From Aminobacter anthyllidis (GTDB lineage: Bacteria > Pseudomonadota > Alphaproteobacteria > Rhizobiales > Rhizobiaceae): a stretch of DNA of 64,000 bases. The notes below the pieces were generated by a model that had not been told where the DNA came from, ran no database searches, and was given only the letters and a program-made list of their open reading frames with translations. The stretch is taken from contig NZ_JAFLWW010000011.1 of the NCBI RefSeq assembly GCF_018555685.1, forward strand, positions 1 to 64,000, read 5' to 3'. The position numbers and the translations under genes are program-made. Shown one piece after another: positions 18,556 through 26,719 of this stretch; position 1 is the stretch's first letter, and each line of letters starts with the position of its first letter.

Positions 18556-19403
18556 GCTGAATCGACATTCAACGGATCCAGATCATGGTTGCGGCGATGT
18601 GGATGAAGCCGAGGAAGTGGGTGGCGCGCCGGTCGTAGCGGGTGGCGAAGCGTCGGAAGTGCTTGAGCTTGTTGAAGCATCGCTCAATACGGTTGCGGCA
18701 TCGGTAGATGAGCGGATCATGCGGGATGGGTTGTGATCTGGAGCGGGTGGAGGGGATGACCCCCTTGGCGCCGATTTCGGCGATGAGGCTGCGCAAGGCA
18801 TTGGAATCATAGGCTCGATCGGCCAGAACGGCCTCAGCGGTGTAGCCTTGCAGCAGCATCGGCGCGGCAAGGATATCGTGGCTCTGGCCAGCGGCGAGCA
18901 GGAACCTCAGCGGGCGGCCGAAGCTGTCGGCGAGCATGTGGATCTTGGTGGTCAATCCGCCTCGGAAACGCCCCAGAGCCTGATTTTGGTCCCCCCTTTT
19001 CCGGTCGCCGCCTGCTGGTGGGCGCGGACCAAGGTGCTGTCGAGCATCAGGTATTGGTTGTCCCGGTCCTTGGTGAGGTCGTCGAAGACCCGCTCCCAGG
19101 CCTTCGCCTTGGACCAGCGCGAGAAGCGCTTGTGCAGTGTCTTCCACTTGCCGTAGCGCTCCGGCAGGTCATGCCAATGGGCACCCGATCGAAGCACCCA
19201 CAGCACACCATTGACGAAAAGACGGTTGTCAGAGCCAGTCCGTCCCGGATCACCAGCCTTGCCCGGCAACAGTGCTGCGATCCGCCGCCACTGCACCTCG
19301 CTCAGTTTATATCGTTTCACTGACATCATCAGGTCTCCGCCAAATCACGGAAACCTATGAATCACGCTTCCATCCCGCCGGGAATCCTGAATGTCGATTG
19401 GCC
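18556..19403 (-). mobile_element. IS5-family (IS427-type) insertion sequence
   Basis: 848 bp. Ends read from outside in are GGCTGAATCGACATTCA (left) and GGGCCAATCGACATTCA (right), flanked on both sides by CTAG (18552-18555 and 19404-19407). A YTAR target duplication and two overlapping transposase frames are the hallmarks of the IS427 group. It sits in a thermonuclease gene, opposite to nothing else. The element looks intact. Confidence 0.85.
18569..19329 (-). CDS. IS5-family transposase, two frames joined by frameshift
   Basis: OrfA (19329 to 18952, 125 residues) has the DUF4096-like N-terminus (LSEVQWRRIAALLPGK; WVLRSGAHWHDLPERYGKW) and the first catalytic Asp in QYLMLDSTLVRAHQQA. OrfB (to 18569) carries GGLTTKIHMLADSFGRPLRF, the second Asp in VLADRAYDS and the Glu region in YRCRNRIERCFNKLKHFRRF. 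DDE residues are all present. In this group OrfAB is made by programmed -1 frameshifting near the overlap; that is known for the family and inferred here. Confidence 0.9.
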
Positions 19404-19644
19404 CTAGCTCAGCCAATCGCTTCTTGGCCTCTCTACCGAGCATCCTTTCCCGCTCGCATTTTGCCCGCCCGATCTCAGGCGTATCGATACCGGTCTTGAA
19501 TGGAACACCGTCGCCGATCAGGCGCATGTTCTGGCCGTTGCAGCGGATGGTGTCGCCGTCAACTACGGTCAAGGTGGAACAAGAGAGGAGGGTGGCTGCG
19601 AGCAGGGCAAGCATGGCGACGACATTGCGAAAACCTGCGGCTGG

Positions 19645-20670
19645 TCACCGCGCGAACATGAGTTTGGCGGATTCGAAGACCGCCTTCGGCAAGGCTTGCA
19701 TCGCAGTCGCTTTAAAGGGGAGATGTTCGAAGTACGTGGCCGTCAATTGCGCCACCGCTTCCGCTTGGGCAAAGTCTCGTCGACGCTTGATGGGTTCGCG
19801 GTCTGCCCGCCGCGACACCCAAAGCTTATGTGCCGCAAAAAAACGAGGGTCTGGCGCAACCATGCGCAGCGGCCCGCCCTTTTCGTCTATCGCGATCGCC
19901 TCGAACGGTGGTGCACTCTCCAGCCAGGCTAGGCCTTCAATCCCGGCGGCAACCAACTCGTCGTCCGATTTTCCAACTGCGTCGCGATCCTGCTTCCAGG
20001 CTGGGCGCGCAATGGGTTTGATCAGGTCGACGAGATAGCCGTCGCGATTGACCGCCCTGAATGTTGATTTCGAACGCTCAAAGGATTTGTCGACCTTCCG
20101 CAACAAGTTGATCAGGGTGCCGTCCTCCACTTGATCGTCGGCCACGATCCTTAGCGACTGGCGTGCATCCATGAGAAGATCAATGTCCTCGGTTGTCGTG
20201 ATGCCAGGATCGACGAACACGCCAGCTGCCGCTTCGTAGGCATAGATCGCATTGGTGCCAGCGATGCGTATGCCCGCGCCAAGCAAGCCAGCGTTGTCCA
20301 GCGCCCTGATGATCCTTGCAGTGAGGAACGGGACGCGGCCCAATCGCAGAACGCGGTTGATCGCGGATTGGCGTTCCATCTGCTCCTGTCGAGCCGCCAG
20401 CGTTTCCCGCGCGGATTCCCGTGCTGCTTCCCAATCTGCTTTGTGTTTTTCCGTCTCAGGCGACCGACGCCCCTTGACCTTCTGGCGCCTGGCGCCAGAA
20501 GAGTCATAGTAGCTCCGCATAAGATGCTCCACGCCGCTGACAGTGTGCCAGACCAACGAGCCCCGATAGGTCTTGGCCTTCTGCTGAGCTTGCTGCAGAG
20601 TGGCAAAACGCTGGTCTGAATTGACCTTCTCGCGTCGCTGGTCGTTGTTTAACTCAAGAAAATCAATCAT
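19645..20670 (-). CDS. Nucleotidyltransferase-fold protein (GSU2403-like)
   Basis: Protein of 341 residues. N-terminal helical, charged region to about residue 125. The nucleotidyltransferase core follows: RIAGTNAIYAYEAAAGVFVD, then TTTEDIDLLMDARQSLRI with the D-x-D metal pair, and DGYLVDLIKPI. A C-terminal part has VAPDPRFFAAHKLWVSRR. This matches proteins annotated as GSU2403-family nucleotidyltransferase fold; substrate unknown. Upstream is a long inverted repeat (20697-20748). A decayed, inverted copy of the promoter and first codons lies at 21905-22020. ATG at 20670 is preferred to a TTG at 20709, which falls in the repeat. Confidence 0.75.
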   Translation of the reverse strand: MIDFLELNNDQRREKVNSDQRFATLQQAQQKAKTYRGSLVWHTVSGVEHLMRSYYDSSGARRQKVKGRRSPETEKHKADWEAARESARETLAARQEQMERQSAINRVLRLGRVPFLTARIIRALDNAGLLGAGIRIAGTNAIYAYEAAAGVFVDPGITTTEDIDLLMDARQSLRIVADDQVEDGTLINLLRKVDKSFERSKSTFRAVNRDGYLVDLIKPIARPAWKQDRDAVGKSDDELVAAGIEGLAWLESAPPFEAIAIDEKGGPLRMVAPDPRFFAAHKLWVSRRADREPIKRRRDFAQAEAVAQLTATYFEHLPFKATAMQALPKAVFESAKLMFAR

Positions 20671-20995
20671 ATCAACACATCGATGGCGATTTCGTTCAAA
20701 CTGTTGCAAGAGACCCTACGTGGTCCTCCGTAGCGTTGCAACAGTTTGGCCTTGATTGGCCCGAAACTGATGATGCTCATGAATCTGCTTATGAAACCAG
20801 CCGCCAAGCGCAGCAGGTCCTTCCGATATGCGCGAGATTCCCGTCGCCTGTACGACGCACTTTTTTCGTTCTTCTCCTCACGACCACAATCGCCTTCAGT
20901 CAGTTCAGACGAAATCGAAAGGAGAGATCAATGGCACTACAGAGGGATATTGCGATCAAGCGGACCATTCGTCGCAAAGAACTCCGTCAGATTGT
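20640..20995 (+). repeat. Inverted duplication, left arm
   Basis: Holds the 5' end of the nucleotidyltransferase gene (minus) and, beyond the hairpin, an alpA-like start (plus). The same series occurs in mirror orientation at 21655-22020. Matching blocks include GATATGCGCGAGATT, AAGCGGACCATTCGTCGCAAA and CAGCGACGCGAG. Divergence of roughly a quarter of positions points to an old duplication. Confidence 0.8.
20697..20748. promoter_or_regulatory. Long inverted repeat in the nucleotidyltransferase upstream region
   Basis: Perfect 13-bp arms CAAACTGTTGCAA (20697-20709) and TTGCAACAGTTTG (20736-20748), with an inner CTACG...CGTAG pair. The outer arm lies 27 bp before the ATG at 20670 and between divergent units. 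It could be an operator or a transcript hairpin. A diverged copy is at 21912-21945. Confidence 0.6.
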
Positions 20996-21038
20996 CCCGC
21001 TGGCTGTCATGAGCTGCGCACCAGAGTCTGCGCTTTGA
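20931..21038 (+). pseudogene. AlpA-family regulator, truncated copy 1
   Basis: 35 codons: MALQRDIAIKRTIRRKELRQ, then IVPL, followed by unrelated residues to a stop. AlpA-type prophage/island regulators continue with a winged-helix (SxTTIYEMERRGxFP..). That part is missing. GGAGAG precedes the ATG. The other copy (21634-21723) breaks at the same codon. Confidence 0.7.
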
Positions 21039-21240
21039 ACCTTCGAGGCATAGAAGCTCGCAGTCGAATAGACCAATGGCAGAATTGGGTCGTGGAACGA
21101 ACATGACGTAATCGCGGGAGCGGTGGCCACCTGAGAGGTGGCGGCGATGTTCGAGCATCTAGCCGGCTGGCTGTCCCCCGATGGGATGGAGAACGGGCTC
21201 TCGATTGACACCGGGCCCAGGCATCGAACGGAGGACAGCC

Positions 21241-21655
21241 ATGGAGCAGTATATCGGTCTCGACGTTTCCATGAAAGAGACGGCAATTTCGATCCGTCAG
21301 GACGGCAAGAGGATCTGGCGGGGCAAGTGCGCGTCCGATCCGCAACTGCTCGCGGCGGTGGTCCGCAAGCGCGCACCCGATGTCCGGCGGGTGGTATTCG
21401 AGACGGGGCCGCTTTCGGTGTGGTTCTACCGTGCGCTGACGGCTGAGGGCCTTGCCGGTCTGCATCGACGCGCGGCATGCCAAGGCCGCGCTTGATATGG
21501 CCGCAAACAAGACCGATGCGAACGATGCGGATGGTCTGGCACATCTTGCCGAAGTGGGCTTCTATCGAGGTTCGGGTCAAAGGTTTTGACAGCATGTTGA
21601 TCCGCACGCTGATCATCGCGCGGCGCCAGCTTCTCAAAATGCGTTTGCAGATAGC
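21241..21655 (+). pseudogene. IS110-family transposase, N-terminal fragment
   Basis: Starts MEQYIGLDVSMKETAISIRQ with the first catalytic Asp. VVFETGPLSVW carries the Glu, and after a frameshift near 21460 [19 protein letters not shown] carries the Asp pair. A further shift gives RRQLLKMRLQIA, where it runs into the alpA-like copy at about 21655. The C-terminal serine domain is absent. GGAGGACAGCC precedes the ATG. Only the 5' half of the element remains. Confidence 0.8.
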
Positions 21656-21723
21656 GGCACAATCTGCCGGAGCTCTTTGCGACGAATGGTCCGCTTGATC
21701 ACGAAATCCCTCTCCAGTGCCAT
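21634..21723 (-). pseudogene. AlpA-family regulator, truncated copy 2
   Basis: 29 codons: MALERDFVIKRTIRRKELRQ, then IVPLS and a few residues to a stop. It is the mirror-image counterpart of 20931-21038 and is cut at the same codon by IS110-derived sequence. GGAGAG precedes the ATG. Confidence 0.7.
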
Positions 21724-22020
21724 TGGTCTCTCCATCGATTTTCGTCTGGCGGCGACTGAAGGCGATGGTGGCCGAGAGGAGAAGAACGAAAACGAATGCG
21801 TCGTGCAGGCGGCGGAAATCTCGCGCATATCGGAAAGATCAGCCGGTGTCTCGTTGCGGTGGTTTCATTGGCAAATTCTTGCGGATCATTAGTGCGGGCA
21901 AAGCAGCGCCAAACTATTGCAACGCTTCGGAGGCCTCATCCAAACAGTTTGAGGAAAAACACATTAGACGTGTTGATATGTTTGATTTCATGAATTGCAT
22001 TGCGATCAGCGACGCGAGGA
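21655..22020 (-). repeat. Inverted duplication, right arm
   Basis: Mirror copy of 20640-20995. It includes a degraded counterpart of the 20697-20748 hairpin (CCAAACTATTGCAACGC ... AAACAGTTTG) and a decayed start of the nucleotidyltransferase gene (ATG near 21978, then TTTGATTTC in place of ATTGATTTT). Nothing of that gene is recognisable beyond about 22020. Confidence 0.75.
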
Positions 22021-22215
22021 GGGGCCGGGTGGAAATTTGTCATAACGGACGCGGACGTGACCCCCAAGGACCGCCGCCCTCACGCAGCCGCCTCGGGTTA
22101 CCCCGATGGACGCTCCAGTCGGACATGCTAGGCATTGTAGAGATGGCGGATCGCCTTATCGGCTAACCCGACCGAGGCTCTAATCGCCTCAAGGTCACGT
22201 TCAACCCAACCCGCT

Positions 22216-24462
22216 TCAACGAAATCTGGCCGAGGGCGATGAAATTCTGACGGTTGAGGTCGGCGCGAAGGACGCCGCTTTGCCAGGGGATTCTATCCGA
22301 CGATTGTCCAGGAAACGCGCAGTTAGTTCCTCCTTAGACAAAGGCTTAGAAAACCAATAGCCCTGCAATTGGTGACTGCCGGCCACTCGAGCAAACTCCG
22401 CTTGGTGGCGGGTCTCAATTCCTTCGACTGTGACAGGGACCCCGAGAGCATTTACAAGTTTTATAGTGGCATCCAACACTTCTGCGGCCTGAGCGTCGTG
22501 CAAGATATTGGCGACGAGCGACTTGTCTAACTTGACGCGATCGAACCGGAATTGCCTCAACGAGCCGATGCTCGCGAAACCAGAACCAAAATCATCGAGA
22601 GCGACTTTGATTCCGAGCGCTCTGATCTCTGAGATTGATCGTCTCGCCTGATCGGCGTTCGAAATGAGGACCCCCTCCGTAAGCTCGATGGTCAGACGGT
22701 GAGGCTCAAACGCAAACTTGTCGAGGGTAGCCTTTAGACCTCCAGCGAAATAGCGATTGCGGAGCTGGAGCGGCGAGACGTTAACAGCGATCTGCAAACC
22801 TGGCCAGCGTGAGCCTTGAGCTATAGCTTCTTCCAAGATTTGAGATCCAAGTATCCCAATAAGTCCGGCCTTCTCAGCAACTGGTATGAACACATCGGGA
22901 GCAATCGGCCCACTCTCGCTGTTCCATCTCGCCAAAGCTTCCACACCGCAAAGATCGCCACTGCGTGCGTCAATGACCGGCTGGAACGCGACCGTGAGTT
23001 CGCGCCGATCCAGTGCGTTGATAAGCTGTTGTTCTAGTTTCACTTGTTGGGAGAGCTCGGTTTCCAAATGCGTATTAAACACGACCGTCGAGTCATCTGA
23101 ACTATGCTTGGCCTGATGCAGAGCCATCTCGGCTTGACGTAACAAGTCGTGAAAATTAGCCCGGCCAAATTTGGCCTCGGCCACGCCGACGCTAACTCCG
23201 ATCTCGATCTCGCGTCGTCCGATTTCGAAGGGCTCTACAAACACCCCATTTATGGTCGATTGCAAATGGGCTTCCATTCCCGGTGTATTCGCCAACAACA
23301 CGATTGCGAACTTGTCGCCGTCCAAGCGAGCCATTGTCGTTCCAAGTGGCAGGTCCTTGACCAACCGGGCCGCGACGGCGCTCAGCAATTCGTCCCCGAC
23401 CTGTTGCCCCCAAAGGTCGTTGATGGCTTTGAAGCCGTCAATGTCGACCAGGTAGAGGCTGATGATTGTCGGGTCACTCGTCTCGTGTGGTGGCAAGTTC
23501 GCGACGTAATCGGAAAGACCGAGCCTATTGCGTACTCCAGTCAAGTCGTCATGCAGAGAGTTTTGCCGCGCGAGTGCCTGCTCCTTGGCGAGCGAACGCA
23601 CCGAATACAGGCCAGTCATGCCAATGCCTATGATCAGCACGAGCAGGATTGCAGCCGCTCCGAAAATGAGCGGACGAACGCGTTCGTAGCTACGTATGCC
23701 AGGCTTCTCCGATGGAAGGCTGAGAAAGCCGACAGCATTCCCGTCAACATCCTTTAACGGCGCCGCAACTGTGTCCTCCAAAGGGCTGTCAGTGAACTGT
23801 AGGCCGCGGAGGTTGAATTTTCGCGCGGTCTCGTCGAGCGCTTTGGCATCAAAGTCCTTCTCAAATATCAGAATGTAGGGATCTGGCGGCGGGATGCCCT
23901 GAAGGAAGGGACGGATCCGCGCAGCTCCAATTAGGGCGGGCCCGTGCACGGTTGCTATGAAGGCGGCATGGACTTCTCCTTGGAGACCATCAGCAGCGCG
24001 CGCACGCTCTATGAGGCGAGCCAAGGAACTATCGAAAAACTCGCTGGGCTGCACGTCCATTGGCTTGCCATAGCGGTAGCGCAGCAGGGGGGTGTCGTCG
24101 GGTCCGATTACCAGTGCCGTGTCGTAGAGCGGGTAGTCTAGAGTCGGGACTCCCCAGTTTTCGATCAACCAGGCATCCCGAGTTGGCGAATTCAGTTGGC
24201 GATAAGCCTCGTCCCAGAATGCGTTGTCCCGGGCTGTACCGGCCATCTGCGAGCGCAAGGATTCTAGTGCGGACGCCAGTGCCCCTGCCGCCCTTGTCTC
24301 TTCAAGTTCATCAGCAGTACGCACGATGGAGTAAATGGCGCTGCTGACGAAAGCCCCCAGGACCGCTGCCACCCCAAGTGAGAGAAGCACGGCGGCTATG
24401 ATGATCTTTCTTTTACTAGGACCCGAGGAGCCGGGACGAGGGAGATGAGCGCCGCCGGCCAT
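22216..24462 (-). CDS. CHASE4-GGDEF-EAL protein (probable c-di-GMP phosphodiesterase)
   Basis: Membrane protein of 748 residues. TM1 about 19-41, a periplasmic CHASE4-like sensor (with TARDNAFWDEAYRQLNS) to about 265, TM2 about 268-290, then GGDEF (about 300-465) and EAL (about 480-725). The GGDEF signature is DGDKF, so cyclase activity is doubtful. The phosphodiesterase side looks intact: CGVEALARWNSE, NVSPLQLRN, ELTEGVLI, ALDDFGSGFAS and VTVEGIETRHQAE. It probably breaks down c-di-GMP, with the GGDEF part as GTP sensor. Transcribed alone. Confidence 0.9.
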   Translation of the reverse strand: MAGGAHLPRPGSSGPSKRKIIIAAVLLSLGVAAVLGAFVSSAIYSIVRTADELEETRAAGALASALESLRSQMAGTARDNAFWDEAYRQLNSPTRDAWLIENWGVPTLDYPLYDTALVIGPDDTPLLRYRYGKPMDVQPSEFFDSSLARLIERARAADGLQGEVHAAFIATVHGPALIGAARIRPFLQGIPPPDPYILIFEKDFDAKALDETARKFNLRGLQFTDSPLEDTVAAPLKDVDGNAVGFLSLPSEKPGIRSYERVRPLIFGAAAILLVLIIGIGMTGLYSVRSLAKEQALARQNSLHDDLTGVRNRLGLSDYVANLPPHETSDPTIISLYLVDIDGFKAINDLWGQQVGDELLSAVAARLVKDLPLGTTMARLDGDKFAIVLLANTPGMEAHLQSTINGVFVEPFEIGRREIEIGVSVGVAEAKFGRANFHDLLRQAEMALHQAKHSSDDSTVVFNTHLETELSQQVKLEQQLINALDRRELTVAFQPVIDARSGDLCGVEALARWNSESGPIAPDVFIPVAEKAGLIGILGSQILEEAIAQGSRWPGLQIAVNVSPLQLRNRYFAGGLKATLDKFAFEPHRLTIELTEGVLISNADQARRSISEIRALGIKVALDDFGSGFASIGSLRQFRFDRVKLDKSLVANILHDAQAAEVLDATIKLVNALGVPVTVEGIETRHQAEFARVAGSHQLQGYWFSKPLSKEELTARFLDNRRIESPGKAASFAPTSTVRISSPSARFR

Positions 24463-24910
24463 TAAAAAAGCTCACGAAATCTACCGCCATAACTCGACAT
24501 GTCTGTCTAATTGGAGACTCAATAAGAATGTCCTAATTTAACGTCTAAACTTGATGCCCAAGCAACTGGCGCTTTGAGTCGGCGATGTCTTGGAAAATTG
24601 CCCATATTGCTGGCGTGAGCAGCCAGCGCTCCTCAATGCAAAAGGCCGCGCTTGATGGAGTGGAGGTGATTTTGATGTGGGGGAGCCCTGATTTGTCAGG
24701 CGTTCAAGCTGCGACGACCCCCCGGCATGACGTCATATTGCCAGTGACTATCCGCCCAATAGCCCATCGGTGAGGGGCTTTTGTTTTCCATAGCGAGTAC
24801 TTCGCAACGGCAATGCATGTTGAGGCTGAACTGTGATCTGCTTTCCAGATCGTTCGACGGCTGTAGGGGTATCGGCGTGCCTAACGGTCAAATCACCGTG
24901 CGCTGCCGAT
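24463..24910. other. Intergenic, nothing firm
   Basis: No gene recognised. A weak hairpin (AGCCC ... GGGCT, 24761-24779) followed by TTTTGTTTT may be a terminator. The sequence before it (CGCCCAAT) resembles the lead-in of the hairpins at 3510 and 8326. Confidence 0.3.
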
Positions 24911-25156
24911 TCAGCGTTCGAGGCAATGGTCACAGAGCCCGAATTTCCATGCAGTCGCTGTCACACCATTAAACCGGCCACCACAATGGATGCATTCCAA
25001 GTTGCCTTCCTGTCCCCGCCAGTCCGGCGATAGCATTTTGTCAACCGCGAAATATGCGTGGCGCTGTCGCTGCAGATTTTTTTTGGCTTCCTGTCCACTT
25101 GGAAATACTTGCCTTTCCATGGATATATCCCTCCAAGCCGATTTGTCCTTCCCCAT
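24911..25156 (-). CDS. Small putative zinc-ribbon protein
   Basis: Protein of 81 residues (MGKDKSAWRDISMERQVFPS...). The C-terminal part has two CxxC pairs, CIHCGGRF and LCDHC, 17 residues apart, consistent with a zinc ribbon. GAGG lies 7 bases before the ATG at 25156. No close family recognised. Confidence 0.5.
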   Translation of the reverse strand: MGKDKSAWRDISMERQVFPSGQEAKKNLQRQRHAYFAVDKMLSPDWRGQEGNLECIHCGGRFNGVTATAWKFGLCDHCLER

Positions 25157-25322
25157 TTGCTATCCTCATTATTCATGCTCGTCCGTCAATTAGATCATTG
25201 GATCGACGACAGGCTCTTGGGTTTCCGGCGGCGTTTTGGTGGGACTCTTGATGCAATCAGCGGAAAGGCCCGATGGCTATTTCACAACTAGGGGGCTTGG
25301 AAAAAATGTGGCAATGGCCACC

Positions 25323-25658
25323 TCAATCCATAAGCAACACCAAGTCGGGGTGCAGCTTCTTGAGATTTGGTAACGACCGTACCTGCCATGCGATATTGCT
25401 ATTTCCCCGAACGACAAGTCGCACTTCTGGATGATTTCGGGCCTCAATTGCCAATTTTGCCAGAATATTCCTGCCTTGTGAGTTGAGGAACTCAAGATCG
25501 AATAGGTGCACCCTAACAGTTGGTGGCCCGGAACTGAGAAGGTTTCGCACTATCGAGGTGATCTGAGGGGCGGCCTCATTCTCAAGGCGCATTACCCCAC
25601 TGAAATATAGGTCGTTGCCCTCAGTCCATACACTGTATTCGCTAGAATTTATATCCAT
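25323..25658 (-). CDS. STAS-like regulatory protein (Slr1659-type)
   Basis: Protein of 111 residues starting MDINSSEYSVWTEGNDLYFS. The alternating strand-helix layout (VRVHLFDLEFLNSQGRNILA, then VRLVVRGNSNIAW) resembles anti-sigma-antagonist/STAS folds, in which an Asp-x-x-x-Leu-Asn-Ser loop holds the phospho-Ser. Here FLNSQG occupies that place. Probably a partner-switch component; no kinase or phosphatase partner is adjacent. ATG at 25658 is chosen over 25679. Confidence 0.55.
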   Translation of the reverse strand: MDINSSEYSVWTEGNDLYFSGVMRLENEAAPQITSIVRNLLSSGPPTVRVHLFDLEFLNSQGRNILAKLAIEARNHPEVRLVVRGNSNIAWQVRSLPNLKKLHPDLVLLMD

Positions 25659-25827
25659 GATCCGCCCCCATTCGTGCACGATAATCTATGGTATACCGGC
25701 TGTTTGTAGATGCTATTTTCTATACAAGGGATTGGTCGAGATCAGCATAATTAAGTTAAATACAGCACAATGGGCAAGTCCCGCCGTGGGGAACCCGGCG
25801 TTTCGTAGCATAGACTAACAGTCACAG

Positions 25828-25960
25828 CAAAAGGGCGCGCCCGCGCGTTGAGGGATATGGGGGGCTCGGGCGCGGGCGCTGGGCTCTGCTGCCTTTCCGG
25901 GGGGATGGCGGCGGGTTGAGCTTGGGCCGGACATTAGCCGGCCCTAACGCTAGGTCAAGC
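25828..25960. repeat. GC-rich intergenic palindrome (RIME-like), copy 2
   Basis: Contains GGGCGCGCCCGCGCG, GGGCGCGGGCGCTGGGCTCT, TTGCC-like and GTCAAGCAACGCGGGCGCG blocks. Its 5' part matches 1318-1365, and the GTCAAGCAACGC block is shared with 38303-38430. It lies 140 bp upstream of a MucR-like gene. Confidence 0.5.
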
Positions 25961-26116
25961 AACGCGGGCGCGCGTCCTCCACCTCTCGTTCAGTCACACA
26001 TACGTTACACAATTCTGGGTGCTGCTCCGCCCATTCAGGCAACCGGAAGTACATCTTGTCCTTCGGGAAGGCGCCATATAATAATTGGCTATAATACAAG
26101 AATGGGGAACAGCAAG

Positions 26117-26548
26117 ATGGAAAGATTTTCTGTGAGGCGCGGCGCAGCAAGCGTTCCCGTTGATTTCACTGTTAGGGTGGTTTCCGCATATGTATCAAAC
26201 AATGCTGTCCCGTTGAGCGATGTTGGCCATCTTGCAGGTATCGTTCATAAGTCGTTCGTTGACGCCAAGTTGTTGAGCACACCATCTGCTCGCTCTGTAC
26301 GCCCTGCGGTGCCTGTCAAAGACTCTGTGACGGGAGAATATATTATCTGCTTAGAAGACGGACGTAAAATTAGATCTATAAAAAATCACATAGAAACAGT
26401 TTACAATCTAAATCCGGATCAATACCGCGCGAAATGGAATCTTCCTTCCGATTATCCTATGGTCGCACCCAATTATTCAGCATTGCGCTCGCAGATGGCC
26501 AAAAGACTAGGGCTCGGTCGAAAACCCAAAACGGCATTGGGGCGTTAG
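26117..26548 (+). CDS. MucR/Ros family regulator, second degenerate copy
   Basis: Protein of 143 residues (148 if ATG at 26102 is used). GGGGA lies 8-9 bases before 26117 and favours it. N-terminal VDFTVRVVSAYVSNNAVPLS and C-terminal GEYIICLEDGRKIRSIKNHI, KWNLPSDYPMVAPNYSALRS and KRLGLGRKPK are MucR-like. Cys and Asp of the first ligand pair and one His are kept, but the last His (THYN) is Val-Tyr-Asn here. Three ligands at most remain. Codon use is more A+T-rich than its neighbours, suggesting transfer. Confidence 0.85.
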   Translation: MERFSVRRGAASVPVDFTVRVVSAYVSNNAVPLSDVGHLAGIVHKSFVDAKLLSTPSARSVRPAVPVKDSVTGEYIICLEDGRKIRSIKNHIETVYNLNPDQYRAKWNLPSDYPMVAPNYSALRSQMAKRLGLGRKPKTALGR

Positions 26549-26624
26549 TGCCACGAGAAACCCTCTGCTCTAACCTAACTCCGAACAAGCGTCGCCTTCG
26601 GACCACTCAAGGGCAAGCAAAGAG

Positions 26625-26654
26625 CGGCCCGCTGGAGGTCGCCAAGTCGGGCCG
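26625..26654. repeat. Repeated hairpin CGGCCCG/CGGGCCG, copy 1
   Basis: Stem CGGCCCG / CGGGCCG with a 16-base loop ending AAGT. A near-identical hairpin lies at 42942-42972, and the preceding bases (GCCTTCGG) are also shared. It is 80 bp after the MucR-like gene and could act as its terminator. Confidence 0.5.
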
Positions 26655-26719
26655 TCTATTATCGCAGCATGGTTTTCGTTGGGGCAGCCGACGGAAACGC
26701 TCATTCGTCGATTAAGGCA

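Larger units (their letters stand above)
18258..19614 (-). pseudogene. Thermonuclease-family (SNase-like) gene split by an IS element
   Basis: N-terminal part at 19404-19614: lipoprotein-like MLALLAATLLSC, then TVVDGDTIRCNGQNMRLIG and GIDTPEIGRAKCERERMLG, the family's catalytic Arg and Asp/Glu region. C-terminal part at 18258-18555: GLRIEDAGQRDK and PLVHIRLSDGRLAENVLLAE. Removing 18556-19403 plus one CTAG joins them in frame as AKKRLAEL-VQDPGLRIEDAG. A further frameshift lies near 18375, after which CKFIRADRFAALDDAVEVSL reads to the stop at 18258. The gene is dead. Confidence 0.8.

Noticed and set aside
19354-19370. Alternative right end of the IS5-type element (GAAGCGTGATTCATAGG)
   Set aside because: Only 12 of 17 bases match the left end, whereas the end at 19403 matches better, has a CTAG duplication and restores the broken gene.
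19391-20038. Plus-strand frame of 215 codons opposite the nucleotidyltransferase gene
   Set aside because: It is antisense to a recognisable domain and crosses the IS end; composition is that of a shadow.
24585-24773. Small plus frame upstream of a weak hairpin
   Set aside because: Unnatural composition and no ribosome-binding site, so it is not listed as a gene.
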